From positions 434,001 to 498,000 of the forward strand of contig OZ345383.1 of assembly GCA_977006965.1 (NCBI GenBank): 64,000 nucleotides of DNA, given 5' to 3'. This document shows positions 1 to 10,123 of the stretch, piece after piece; the first letter of the stretch is position 1; each line of letters begins with the position of its first letter. The position numbers were made by a program, and so were the translations under genes. The DNA is from Phymatolithon calcareum. Lineage: Eukaryota > Rhodophyta > Florideophyceae > Hapalidiales. Under the pieces are notes generated by a model. The model ran no database searches. It saw nothing but the letters and a program-made list of their open reading frames with translations, and was not told where the DNA came from.

Positions 1-185
1 ATCCAACGCTTTGAAAACCGACAGGCAGAGCAAAAGATAGAAAACATACCTGCTCGAGGCCTTCGAAAATGTTTCGTTACAGTTCTGCTTCGTGCAAGTC
101 GCGCGCTGAGAACTCATTCTGCAGACTACAGCAAACACAGTATACTGTAGTTGTGGGCGGCCAGCTCAGGGTCTGAGCCTCAGGC
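1..185. repeat. Partial third copy of the duplicated-unit flank, left part
   Basis: Matches about 12203-12387 nearly base for base (shared blocks include the AACTCATTCTGCAGACT stretch and GTTGTGGGCGGCCAGCTCAG). The 12.2-kb sequence is the spacer between the second kinase-like gene and the second aminotransferase. This stretch is therefore the remnant of another copy of the spacer, continued at 2768-3125 after an insertion. No gene is visible here. Confidence 0.8.
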
Positions 186-193
186 CTGTTTTA

Positions 194-2562
194 TATAGGG
201 ACAAGTGGCTCCGTGGCGGCACGTTGCGCCTATGGAAAGATAGAGAAAGAAGAGTTTAAGGAGGAGAACTTAAACAAAAGACCTATTCCTCCAATGCAGC
301 GTCCTTCTCCATCTCCTTCCCGTCCCCCTGCTCTGCATGCCTACACTCCGCTAACCCTTGTCCGCCCCTCGTGTGAATCCCGTGTCCTGCTCTGCTCAAC
401 GTGCCACTCTTATATTCTTGCTCGGGTCCATCTGTCACTGGACTGCACTCGGTAAGCCCCACAGTTCGCTCCGTCGCCTGCTGATCCGCCATACTTGTCA
501 TTGCCGTTTGGCTGCGCACCGCCGCTCTCGTTGCTCCCCCATCCGCTCCTGTGTTACTCCGCTTTTTCTTATTCACCCTTTGTGTCACTCTCCGTTTACC
601 CCTTTCGCCACTTGCATCACTCCGTTGCCCTCCGCACGCCCCTCGTGTCACTTCCGTTTTCCCCTTCCGCCCCTTGCGTCACTCCCCTTTTTCCCTTGTG
701 CTCTTCTTGTCGTCCTCCTTTCCTCTGTGCCCTTCTTGGAACATCGCTTTTACCCCTTGTGTCCTTCGTGTCACTCCTCTTTTATCCCTTGTGTCCCTCT
801 CGTCACTCCCCTTTTACACCTTGTCGTAATCTTGTTTTTACTCCTTGCGCCGTTCTTGTCACTCCCTTTTTACCCTTTGTGTCCCTCTCCATTTTCTCCT
901 TGCATGACCCTGTGTCGCGCCCTTTCCCTTAGCATGCCCCTCGTGCAACTCTCGATTTTCCTCTTGTCCCCTTCTTGCCCTTGAGCCCACTGATTTCGGA
1001 CTTGTGTCACTCTCTTGCGCATGGTACGTCTTTTTGTGACTCCCCTTTTACGCCTTCGTCTCTCTTGTGTCGTTTACGCCCCTTTCGTACCTCCCTTATC
1101 AATGGTACGCCCTTTGTTTCGGTCCCCTTTTTCCTTTATGTCACTCCCTTGCCACTGGTACGCCCCTTGTGGCACTCCCTTCTAACCCGTCCGCTCCACT
1201 TTTCACTTCCCTTTACCTCTTGTACCATTCTTGTCACTCCGCTTTTACCCCTTCAGCCCTTCTTGTCACTCATTACGCCCCTTGTGCATTCACCTTTTAC
1301 TTCTTTTGCCATTCTTCCCAATCCCCCCTTTAGTAAGTCCCCTTTTACACTTTGTGCCTTTCTTCTCAGTCCCCTTGTGCCCTTTTTCCATTTGTGCCCT
1401 CCTTGTCACTCCCCCTTTTACCCTTGTGTCCTTACGCTTCTTGTGTTGTTCCCTTGCCTCCGGTACGTCCCTGTTGTCACTCCCCATCTACACATTCCAT
1501 CCCTTGTGTCACTCTCTTGCCCGGGACGCCCCTTGTGGCTCTCCTCTTTTACCCCTTCGGCCCCTGTTATACCCCTGATTCACCCACCTCTTACCCCTTG
1601 CGACCCTTGCCTCCGGTAATCAATGCGGCTGGATAGCTTACAGCTGGGGGACAGCAATTTGTAAAAGTAAGCCAATAGAGCGGGAGTTTAATTTTGGCAT
1701 AAAATTCTCGATTGATCCCTCACCTCAGTGCAAATCCACCCTGTTGAACCTTATCTTATTACTGCATCCAGCCAATAGATTTCCGAACAAAATGTAGATG
1801 TAAAAATGTATCCAATGAGAATGAAAAGAGACACCGACAGACAGACACACACACACACACATAGACAGACAGCGATTTTAGTAGTAGTGGACAGAATTGT
1901 ACAGTATACAGAAACGTGGACGCAGCATTAGCTTCATGGCATGAGGGCTACGGATTCAGGACGAGAAATCAACCTGCCAGTGCTTCTGACGTATGATACT
2001 GATGTCTGATGAAACAATCCTCCCCAGTTTCGGGCTTTTCGGGGCCCGAAATCAGGTCTGTAATGAGGGTCAAAGAGGGCCCCTCCCCTCTAGAGGGCCA
2101 CTGATAGAGGGCAAGTACGGCCCTCCGGGCCAATGTTTCGGGAGAGCCATCCCTAGTTTTATAAAACGACACAAATCGAGCGTGAGCCGTGTGTATTTGT
2201 CATAGGATATTTTCTACGCCAGTTCGAGTGTTTTACACGACACATTTTTTGTGTGCACCGCCACGTATTACAGTTGTTTGCGAAAGTGGAGGGTTAGCCC
2301 TCTCGAGTAGTAATTCATTCATTCAAATTTGGCCGTTTTTGAAATCACGCCGCCAGCAATGCTGTAGGTTCTTATCATAAATCCTCACGCAACTTACGCC
2401 ACTCCAAATCTGCGTCGAAGCGAGTCGAGATTTTTGCGTGTTGATTCTATGATAGACGTGAGCCGGTGTAAATCGAAACTCACAAGAACCAATCGTTCGC
2501 TTACAGCGATATGCCAAATTCGCACGCACACGCCTGATTTGTTCCGGTAAAGACTGGGCCTG
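194..2562. other. 2.4-kb insertion flanked by 12-bp direct repeats
   Basis: The 12-mer AGGCCTGTTTTA occurs at 182-193 and again at 2563-2574. The sequence between them is absent from the homologous spacer at 12.39 kb, so this looks like an insertion with a target-site duplication or like paired element ends. It contains a pyrimidine-rich minisatellite (540-1610), a (CA)n run at 1846-1862, a short hairpin around 2030-2056 (TTTCGGGC/GCCCGAAA) and repeated TTTTACACGACA motifs. No convincing protein-coding gene is present: the long open frames here are a by-product of low-complexity, stop-poor sequence. Confidence 0.55.
540..1610. repeat. Degenerate C/T-rich minisatellite
   Basis: About 1 kb of imperfect repeats built on phrases such as CCCCTTGTGTC, TTGTCACTCCCCTTTTAC and GGTACGCCCCTTG. 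Unit lengths are irregular, roughly 25-45 bp. The + strand is almost purely pyrimidine with very few stop codons, which produces overlapping spurious reading frames in all three + frames. I see no start context, domain or codon structure that would make any of them a gene. Confidence 0.75.
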
Positions 2563-2601
2563 AGGCCTGTTTTACACGACATAAATCAGGCGTGTTCGTG
2601 C

Positions 2602-2663
2602 AAAAAACAACATGAACATTATAATGCTAATGCATTAACATTATAATGTTCATGTTGTTTTTT
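2602..2663. repeat. 62-bp near-perfect palindrome
   Basis: Left arm 2602-2626 and right arm 2639-2663 are perfect 25-nt inverted complements (arm core AACATGAACATTATAATG). The 12-nt centre contains the self-complementary TAATGCATTA. A further 12-nt inverted pair (CACGCCTGATTT at 2529-2540 and AAATCAGGCGTG at 2583-2594) lies just upstream. The homologous spacer at 12.40 kb keeps only right-arm-like sequence, so the palindrome was made or completed in this copy. Confidence 0.85.
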
Positions 2664-2767
2664 TTATCAAAGCGAAATCGATTCTGCGAATGGCAACAGC
2701 ACAGCGTAGAAATGCTTGCATCCAACATCATATCCGTATAATGCCGGCGCATATGCGCCGAGCGACT

Positions 2768-3125
2768 CAGCATAAAGTTAGCTTTAGTACCTACCGGGAG
2801 ATCATGGCAGATCATTTCTCATCATACTGTATCTCATAAACTCCACTGTGCCTTCGAAAATGACCGGAAAACGCAGATTTACCCATGAGAATCCCAATTC
2901 GGTTCTCGTGATTGTTCGAAATAAGCAGCTCTACCGATTGAGTAAAAAACGATAAAATCGAAATCATGACCGGTACAGTAGTTTGCATGCCTCCGAGAGC
3001 ATGGCAGAGTTAAGAAAATGTGTCACTGACATCCAATGACTCTGGTGTGTCAGTTGCGCCATTTCAAGCCATCCTGGCAAAGAAATTACCATCATAGTCC
3101 CCTACTATCCCGTCTTTGTTTATGC
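2768..3125. repeat. Partial third copy of the duplicated-unit flank, right part
   Basis: Matches 12428-12836 (shared blocks: TACCTACCGGGAGATCATG, ATGGCAGAGTTAAGAAAATG, AAGCCATCCTGGCAAAGAA). Homology stops at GCACCATG around 3130, just where the aminotransferase 3' end would follow in the other copies. This points to a truncated third unit to the left. Confidence 0.8.
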
Positions 3126-3592
3126 ACCATGCGCGTTGGGACCTTCGCAGGGGAGGAAGAATACTGTACTCAGACTTGCACAATTGTTGGTCCGTGATTA
3201 ATCCATTTTTGCAATCATCCTGAATGGCCTTTGTGCCTGTATCGTCATAGAAGCGCAGCATCAACCGCATTCGAAAAAAGTCGCGTCGTTTTTTACGAAG
3301 CCAAGGCAGAAAGTCCGTCTGCCTTAATACGTCAGAAACCGAAGGAGCTTTCGATGTAGTGCAATCCTGGAATCTTTCACAGATAGCCTCACACACTTCT
3401 TTTGGACAGACCTCAGCTTTCCGCTAAAGGGCACCAAGAGAAAAGATAAAATATCCGCATCTCGAAATCTGAAATTTCGACTCCTTGCGCGGGTTTCGGG
3501 CAGCCGCACCGCACGTGCGCAATGCGCCAGTAATGCCTGTACCTTCGTTCACGGTGATTCAATCGAGCGCATTTGACAGTGTATGATCTCTA

Positions 3593-4438
3593 ATGCAAGT
3601 AGATGTACTCTATGCGGCGAATTATGGAAATAGACTGCCCTGGTTTGCCAGACTTGCGCTCAAACTATATAAACGAAAGCGAGCAACTGAATGCGTCCAT
3701 TGGTGGACATGGTATCGAGGTCTTTTGATACGCCGTTCACTGGGCGGAGTTGTACATTGCGGAACTGCAGAAGCCGCAATTGGCGCAGGCGATACATCGC
3801 CAGCGGAATATCTAGTGCAACATATGCGACGAGCTGTGCATGGATGCTCGAAACATGGTCTGTGGTTCAATGAGATACTCGGAGTTTGTGTGGGCGGTGG
3901 AATGCGTAGGAGTTGCGCTTTTGCTGGTCCGCTCGAAGTTGCGCCTTTTAAGACAAGATTTCAGATGGTACTGTTGGCTACGTTCAACACTTTTACGCTG
4001 CCGTAACTTCACTTTTTAGAATGGGACAATGCAATCAATGGTACGGTTGCTCTGTGCACTCACATTTCAGTGGACGCGAGCGTGTACGGCATACTGACCA
4101 GAATCGCTTGTGTTTTGGTGCTCATGTGGTCTGCCTGCCATACTGGCTCTACTGTTGTACGACATGCTGTATCCAAAATCCTGAAGAGTGCGCAGAACGT
4201 CGATCTGCGGCGACAGGCACTTGCGCTGGGCATTGACTTTCTTAACCATTGTAGTGACATGTCCTCGGCGGCTAATGTGGCTTACGAGTATTTCCTAGAT
4301 GGCTTTGTTGTGCGTTCACCACTGGACTATCATCGTGGTGATCAAATACTGATATCGTATGATATGGCGTTGTGCGAGGATTTCATCACTTTTCATGAAA
4401 ACGTGGCTGGGAGGGTAGCGTTTTCCACGTGTAAATGA
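3593..4438 (+). pseudogene. SET-domain (RBCMT/SETD3-like) methyltransferase remnant, copy A
   Basis: Two open segments on the same strand form one broken protein: 3593-4006 ends at a stop after NTFTLP, and the homologous text resumes at about 4012 and runs to 4438. The C-terminal part has the layout of a SET domain: a D-x-LNH-like stretch (DFLNHCSDMSS), then RSPLDYHRGDQILISYD, resembling the usual 'GEQV-ISYG' SET motif. The N-terminal part (LPWFARLALKLYKRK) resembles the lALxLLyEr helix that follows the start of the SET domain in RBCMT/SETD3 proteins. Family assignment is by motif memory only. The internal stop argues for a pseudogene. Copy B is broken at other sites, so neither copy appears functional. 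Confidence 0.5.
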
Positions 4439-4564
4439 CAACATGTCGAATGGCGACCTTACCACGTCACCTGTGCCGTTGGAACTACAGTACAGTAGAA
4501 CGGCCCAATTAAGTCCGAGATCTGAGATGTCGAGTAGGTGACGGAAGTTTGTCAGGTGACCGCA

Positions 4565-7020
4565 ATGTCCACGAGCACTGCCGAACAGACGTGCGCCTCT
4601 TCCGCACGGTTGCCGACTCCCCAAGAAACATTTGTCTTGCACCAGCGCTGCGTTAAATTGGTCGACAGGGACTATTTTCAGGAAATCGTGATTTGCCCCT
4701 ATCTATCACTTTGCACTCATGTAAATTCCGTCAGGCGAGCGAACTCGTCTTGGTTGGATATTCCAGCAGGTGAACTGGTTCAGTCTTGTTGGTAAATGAA
4801 GTTCCAATATCGAATTGGCCAAACTTTCTCCAGCGAGCGAGATGACGTAGTCTTATATTGGCCTGATGACAAGCGAAGCCAAGCTTTCCAAACGGCGAGA
4901 TGACTTGGATGGTATCAGCGATTGTCGTCCTAGATTCACAGCCAGTAGCAGGATCTTTGGAGGATAATCGGTTCTATGATTGTAGTGCCCAAAGGGTCTA
5001 TGAATCGATAGCTGTGTCCACGACGAGGGAACACACCGTCTCCGGCGTTCGGTATTAGCCGCACTAGCTCGTGCTAGAATTCCTGATAGGGTTCGGTTTT
5101 CTTCTTAATGCTTGGGTTCCTTCTCAGTCAGGAACTCCCAGCTAGCTTTTATATCATTTCTGCTACACCAATTTCGTCACCCAACTTGGGTAAACATTTG
5201 CGTTCCTATTGAACACGAAAGTAATATATCCACGAAATCAGTCGAATGATTGCAACTGTAATACACGCAATAAGTGTTGCGTGCAATGTATACGACCAGG
5301 CCTTCTACGTCGCGCTGGTCCACGTGGAATACCACGAAAACGCTCTAGTCCCCATGCTGAGTCTCGACACTATCTTGTTGGGCGCTTGACTTTCGAGCCA
5401 TGGGTGGAGTTTGAGGAACATGTACAGCGAACTGCGCATGTCGTGAAAGAAGCACTGAGCAAAGACAAGTCGTCGCTTGAGACTATGCACTGTGTGCTAG
5501 GTCGGGCGTGGACCAAGGTGGACAAAACGCCGCTGAGATCACGCCTTCATACAGAAAGCCTATTTCCAGCAGTGTTTGACGTTGTGCGCCCCGTGATGAA
5601 GATTATAAATGACCAAGCTCCACCGCTGGCTTGTGCCGATCGCATCATTCTTCCTCACAGTAAGATTGCGAAGCCACAAGGCTTGCTTGCGAAGAACTGC
5701 GTGATGATTGACGAGAGGGATTGGGACGCACGGATACCTTGCTTGGGCGTCACGAGTTCAGGGCCAAACAATTGCCTCTACGACGGCGAGAAAAGAATGG
5801 AGCCGTTCGTACCACGTCGTGCGAAGGAAATAAGCGAATCGTGGAATGTCCGTATGTCGAAATTGCCCAACGCCGGCGACTTCGAAACCGCTGACCATCA
5901 ATTGTGGATACTTAATGCGGTGACGCAGGCGTTGTACTCACACAGCGGGTGCGCGGTGGTTTGGAACTACCGCAGCATGATTGCTTTGCAAATTGTGTGT
6001 CCGGCGGATGATGGGAAGAGTGGGGATGACCAGATTCGAGTCCAAGTGTCGGGGATGTACACAGATGTGGAAGGAGAAAATGCAACGTTTGGTGTGATCT
6101 CTGCACTGCAGGTTGGTTTGAAGTTGGCGTTGGGTAGCGCGAGGAGCGCCTTTTTGAAATTTTATGGTGAGATCCTGTCCAAATCATCGCCGCGCATCCT
6201 TCGGACGAACGATGAGCTTTTTTCCACGGGATCTTCAAAATGGCTCGAGGAGTCAAGGAAAGCAGTTCTCGAGAATGAGGCAATACCCACTGAGGAATAT
6301 TGCTGGATATCGAACAGGGCAGCTGCGCTTTTTGAAAGTTTATATGGGGAATGCAAAGACAAGGGTTCGCTTGCGCACGAGTTCTTTGAGCATGTGCTCA
6401 CCAACTACTGGCGTGTGCTGTACGCAAGTGAAAACATGTCTGTGCTGCTGTATGGAAGCATCGGAAATGTACCTATTGTTGTAAAGTACGCAAACACCAA
6501 CATGTCTGCCGGTTCTGAATTGCTACAAAATGAAGTTGGAATTTACGAGTTCTTGAGAAAGGAGCATGCAGACGTTCTAGGAAGCTGTGTGCCGGACCTC
6601 CTGGGGATGCGAATTCAGCGGAGCTGTGATCCGGTAATGGTACTGGTGCTTGAGTATGTTGGGCAATGTGTGACGTGGAGCGGTGGAGGTCCGAAGGTGG
6701 GAGGTTTGCCCATTACCGATGGTGACTGGAAGCAGATCATTGACGCCGCGACCTGTGCGTTGAATATGCTTTCGAAAATTGGAATATGGCACAGCGACGA
6801 GTACCTTGGAAACATTCGAGTGGAGCACATAGCTGAAAGTACGCCAGAGCGAAAGGGGAAGATGGGAAGCAAGGGACGGTGGCGAGTGTGGTGGATCGAT
6901 TTTGGTCTTGCACAAAAACGAACTGGGACGCGGAAGCCTAAACAAAAATGGTATGAAGTAAACGCGTTCTGTACCGAGTGTCTGACCATTTATGCAAGTA
7001 AACTTGCGTTGGATTCGTAA
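4565..7020 (+). pseudogene. Kinase-like gene, copy A, interrupted near the N-terminus
   Basis: Paralogue of the intact gene at 10124-11902. The first ~45 codons (from ATG 4565) match copy B up to CPYL. About 0.67 kb of foreign sequence then follows, and homology resumes at 5370 (VGRLTFEP) and stays open to 7020. A downstream frame opens at 5209, but its first ~50 residues are encoded by the insertion, so a shortened protein with a new N-terminus is conceivable. C-terminal kinase motifs are present: VVKYAN (VAIK-type Lys), a Glu in QNEVGIYEF, LVLEYVG hinge, WWIDFGLAQ (DFG). The catalytic loop reads HSDEYLGN here but HRDECLGN in copy B, so the HRD arginine is lost. Most likely a decaying duplicate. 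Confidence 0.7.
4705..5369. mobile_element. ~0.67-kb insertion inside kinase copy A, with 6-bp direct repeats
   Basis: Copy B reads straight through CCCCTATCTTGTTGGG. Copy A has CTATCT at 4699-4704, then about 665 bp of sequence absent from copy B, then CTATCT again at 5370-5375. That is the signature of an insertion with a 6-bp target-site duplication. I see no terminal inverted repeat, A-tail or coding region in it, so the element class is unknown. Confidence 0.65.
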
Positions 7021-7290
7021 CTACGTTGCAACGGTGTCGTCCAAGAGATTTGCGAAACTTGAGCACCATCATCATGGACATGAATGATGAGTCTCCGCTG
7101 TTTAAGAACCAGCACACAATAATGGATGCGTCAACTTGTTGTAATAACCTCTCTTTCAAAAAAATGTTGCACTAACATCCAATGACACTGGTGCGTCGCT
7201 TGCACCATTTCAAGCTATCTTGGCAAAGACATTGCCACTAGTCCGCCAACGTCCGGTCTTTGTTATGCACCATGTGAGCATTGTATCCTG

Positions 7291-8695
7291 CTAAGTCGCA
7301 ACCTTCATCTCCGCCCTTATTTTCTCGAGTACCACCGCAATGCGCTTAATACCTTCCCGAAGCTCCGCTTCCTCGCTCACATAACTCAATCTCATATGAC
7401 CTTCGCCCCCAGCGCCAAAGTCCGTGCCCGGTAGCACTGCAACAAACCCCTCGTGCAGCAACCGCTCCGCAAGCTCTCGACTGCTCATCCCAAAAGCGCT
7501 TATGTCCGGGAATGCATAAAATGCACCCTCCGGCGTGCAGCACTTCACGCCCGGGATGGCGTTCAGTCCTTCCACGACGATGTCGCGTCGATTGCGATAC
7601 ACCCGTCGCAATTCCTCAACATCCGAAACGGATCCGCGCAGCGCCGCCAATCCAGCCGCCTGTGTGAAAGTCGCCGTGCATCCCACGGAATGCACCATGA
7701 GAAGTTCCACACGCTGCGCTAGATGCGCCGGCATGACGGCCCAACCGAGACGCCAGCCGGTCATGCAGTAGCTTTTTGAAAAGCCGTCGATAAGTATTGT
7801 CCTTTGCTTCATTTCCGGTAAACTAATTATCGATGCGTAATCACACGTTGAATCGTAGTACAGTTGGGAATAAATCTCATCGGAAATCACCCAGAAATCG
7901 TACAACTTTGCCAAACGCGCAATCTCCTCCAAATCCTCGAGTGGCATCACCTGCAAGAAAATGAAGCCGCCACATGTTAGAATCTCAAACTGGACGCATG
8001 TGCACCTCCAGATCTGAACAACGTACCCCACCCGTCGGATTTCCCGGCGAGTTCAGGACGACAAGCCTAGTGCGTTCGCAAACAGCCTTGCGGAATGCAT
8101 CCATGTCAAAACTAGCCATATCTCCCCGCAACCGCACCGGCACCGCCGTACCGCCAGCGACAGCGACCATTGCGCCGTAGGTCGGAAACCCGGGGTCTGG
8201 AATAACCACCTCGTCCGACGCCCCCCTGACAAGTGCGACAGTGGAGAAGAAAAGCCCTGGTTTTGCACCCGGTCCCACGACCACTTCATCGGACGTCACA
8301 TCCACACATCGCAGAGTGGAAACATGCCTTGCGATTTCCTCACGGAGCTCGGATATACCCGCAGGATTCGAATACTTCGTTTGTCCCGCAGTGATGGCTG
8401 CAACACCGGCCGCAGCAATGTGCGCAGGAGTGGGGAAACCAGGTTGTCCGATCTCCAAACGTACCACAGATTTTCCGCTTGCTTTCTCTAATGCATTCGC
8501 GGCCGCCATCACCGCGTACGCACCCTCGTTTTCCAGCGATGACACCCCGGCAGCGTACATCCCGGCATCGCCCGACATTCGCGCTGCGCGTGCGGTTCTG
8601 CCATGCCGCCGCAGGACCGGCCGCTGACAGCAAGGGGATCCAGTCCACGGTAGTCCATCCTGCCCGACCGAGATTGGGACCCCGAACGGCAGCAT
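7291..8695 (-). CDS. Class I/II (fold type I) aminotransferase, copy A, two exons
   Basis: PLP-dependent aminotransferase of the aspartate/aromatic group. Coding sequence is join(7291..7950, 8027..8695) on the minus strand, 442 aa. The 76-nt intron (8026-7951) starts GTACGT, has a CTAAC branch-like motif and ends TTGCAG. Splicing joins NSPGNPTGG to VMPLEDLEE in phase 0, restoring the family's NPTGG motif. Other motifs: RLEIGQPGFPTP near the start of the domain, VISDEIY (Asp247, PLP N1 partner), FSKSYCMTGWRLG (Lys282, Schiff base), MRLSYV (substrate Arg region). I start at ATG 8695: a GTG lies upstream, then an in-frame stop. The first ~45 residues are Arg/Gly/Pro-rich and may be an organellar presequence. 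Substrate (Asp, prephenate or other) cannot be decided. Divergent from the HCCS copy. Confidence 0.88.
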
Positions 8696-8712
8696 CCCGA
8701 TCCCTCGTTGCA

Positions 8713-8737
8713 CGGATCACGATGACATCGTGATCCG
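8713..8737. promoter_or_regulatory. Palindrome between aminotransferase A and HCCS A
   Basis: Arms CGGATCACGAT and ATCGTGATCCG (11 nt each) around a 3-nt GAC centre, extended by outer GTTGC/GCAAC. It lies in the ~285-bp space between two divergent genes, just upstream of the aminotransferase start. Its position suggests a binding site in a bidirectional promoter; that role is inference. The site is identical in copy B. Confidence 0.45.
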
Positions 8738-8980
8738 CTCGCAACCTTCGCCTTGAGATCACCATTGCCCTTTGTGCATTACAGTATGATTCAGCAGTGC
8801 TCTTTTTTCGATCGCGAGTCTAGATCTAAAACGAGGATCAAAATTTGCGGCCCGTTTTGGATCATGAATTTCCACCAATCCCGACTACTGTACGTTCGTG
8901 ACAGCTGGCCCTTCAATGCTGTGACCATTGCTCGCAATCAATTCCCCCCGAGCTTGGACAGATCTGCAACCGACAGTCGA

Positions 8981-9408
8981 ATGGGAGGCACCGTAAGCTC
9001 ACCGGTCGATGCATCCCCGGCCGCCGAAACAGAAAGGAAAGATGATTCTTTGCAATCGGAGAGCAAATGTCCAATTGACCATTCCAAGCTGAGCAAGAAG
9101 CAACTTGCAGGCTTCATGCATCCCTTCTCCTCATCGCAGGACCAAAACGCAACGACAGCATCAGCACCACCATCGGAAAGATCGCCAAAGTCAACCTGCC
9201 CTGTCGACCATAAGAACATGTCCAAATCGCACCTCGGCGCCCTGAAGACCAGCGCGAGCGCGTCAGTGAAATCCGTAGAAGCAACATCGGCATCGAAACA
9301 AACGCCAACCGGAAACGATGTGGCGTACGACGTGTACGGTCAGGAGATAAACGCCGCAAACATGATGCCCGCCACCCCAAATCAATTGCCATCACCCGGT
9401 CAGACAGC
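8981..9408 (+). pseudogene. HCCS copy A, truncated after ~142 codons
   Basis: Same as the first ~142 codons of the complete gene at 14532 (MGGTVSSP start, CPIDH and CPVDH motifs, through NMMPATPNQLPSPGQTA). At 9408 the sequence switches to the SET-like remnant of unit B. The frame stays open to 9724, giving a chimeric tail with no HCCS catalytic region. The 5' leader has a 14-nt block (GGCCCTTCAATGCT) that copy B lacks. Not a functional holocytochrome c synthase. Confidence 0.85.
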
Positions 9409-9410
9409 TG

Positions 9411-9965
9411 TTTATGTGGGCGGTGGAATGCGTAGGAGTTGCGCTCTTGCTAGTCCGCTCGAAGTTGCGCCTTTTAAGACAAGATTTCAGATGGTACTGC
9501 TGGCTACGTTCAACACTTTTGCGCTGCCGTCACTTCACTTTGTAGACTGGGAGAAGGCAATCAATGGTACGGTTGCTCTCCGCGCTCAGATTTCAGTGGA
9601 CGCGAGCGTGTACGGCATACTGACCAGAATCGCTGTTGTTTTGGTGCTCATGTGGTCTGACTGCTGTACTGGCTTTACTGTTGTACTACATGCTGTATCC
9701 AAAAATCCTGAAGTCCGTGCATAACGTCGAGCAGCGGCGACAGGCACTTGCGCTGGGCATTGACTTTCTTAATCATTGTAGTGACATGTCCTCGGGGGCT
9801 AATGTGGCTTACGAGTAATTCCTTGATGGCTTTGTTGTGCATTCACCACTGGACTATCATCGTGGTGATCAAATACTGATATCGTATGATATGGTGTTCT
9901 GCAAGGATTTCATCACTTTACACGAAAAGGTGGCTGGGAGGGAAGCGTTTTCCACGTGTAAGTGA
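9411..9965 (+). pseudogene. SET-like methyltransferase remnant, copy B, 5'-truncated
   Basis: Starts mid-gene at the duplication junction (VGGGMRRSCAL...). It lacks the stop that breaks copy A (TCACTT here where A has TAACTT) but carries its own breaks: an extra A in the run at about 9702 (CCAAAAATCC against CCAAAATCC) shifts the frame, and a TAA follows AATGTGGCTTACGAG near 9817. The SET-like DFLNHCSDMSS and DQILISYD segments are still recognisable. Nonfunctional. Confidence 0.6.
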
Positions 9966-10123
9966 CAACACGTGTCGAATGTCGACCTTACCACGCCACC
10001 TGTGCCGTTGAACTACAGTATACAGTACTGTACATTACAGTCGGGGTCAGAGAATGGCCCAAATCAGTCTCAGATCTGAGATATCGGTTACTTTAGGTAA
10101 CGGAAGTTTGCGAGGCGACCGTA

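Larger units (their letters stand above)
3885..9408. repeat. Tandem segmental duplication, unit A
   Basis: Direct repeat of 9411-14959. The left boundary lies inside the SET-like gene and the right boundary inside HCCS codons (shared end CGGTCAGACAGC, after which unit A jumps to the start of unit B). Offsets are 5526 bp at the left end and 5551 bp at the right, so the units differ by small indels plus a 0.67-kb insertion in A and about 0.68 kb of extra spacer in B. The aminotransferase exons differ at only a handful of residues, so the duplication is young. Confidence 0.92.

Noticed and set aside
213-1636. Several overlapping open frames of 80-214 codons on the + strand
   Set aside because: They all come from the stop-poor pyrimidine minisatellite. 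Translations are repetitive in every frame and show no domain.
8753-9724. 323-aa frame as a novel chimeric gene (HCCS 5' part plus SET-like segment)
   Set aside because: It is the readthrough of a duplication junction: HCCS lacks its catalytic part and the tail is pseudogene sequence.
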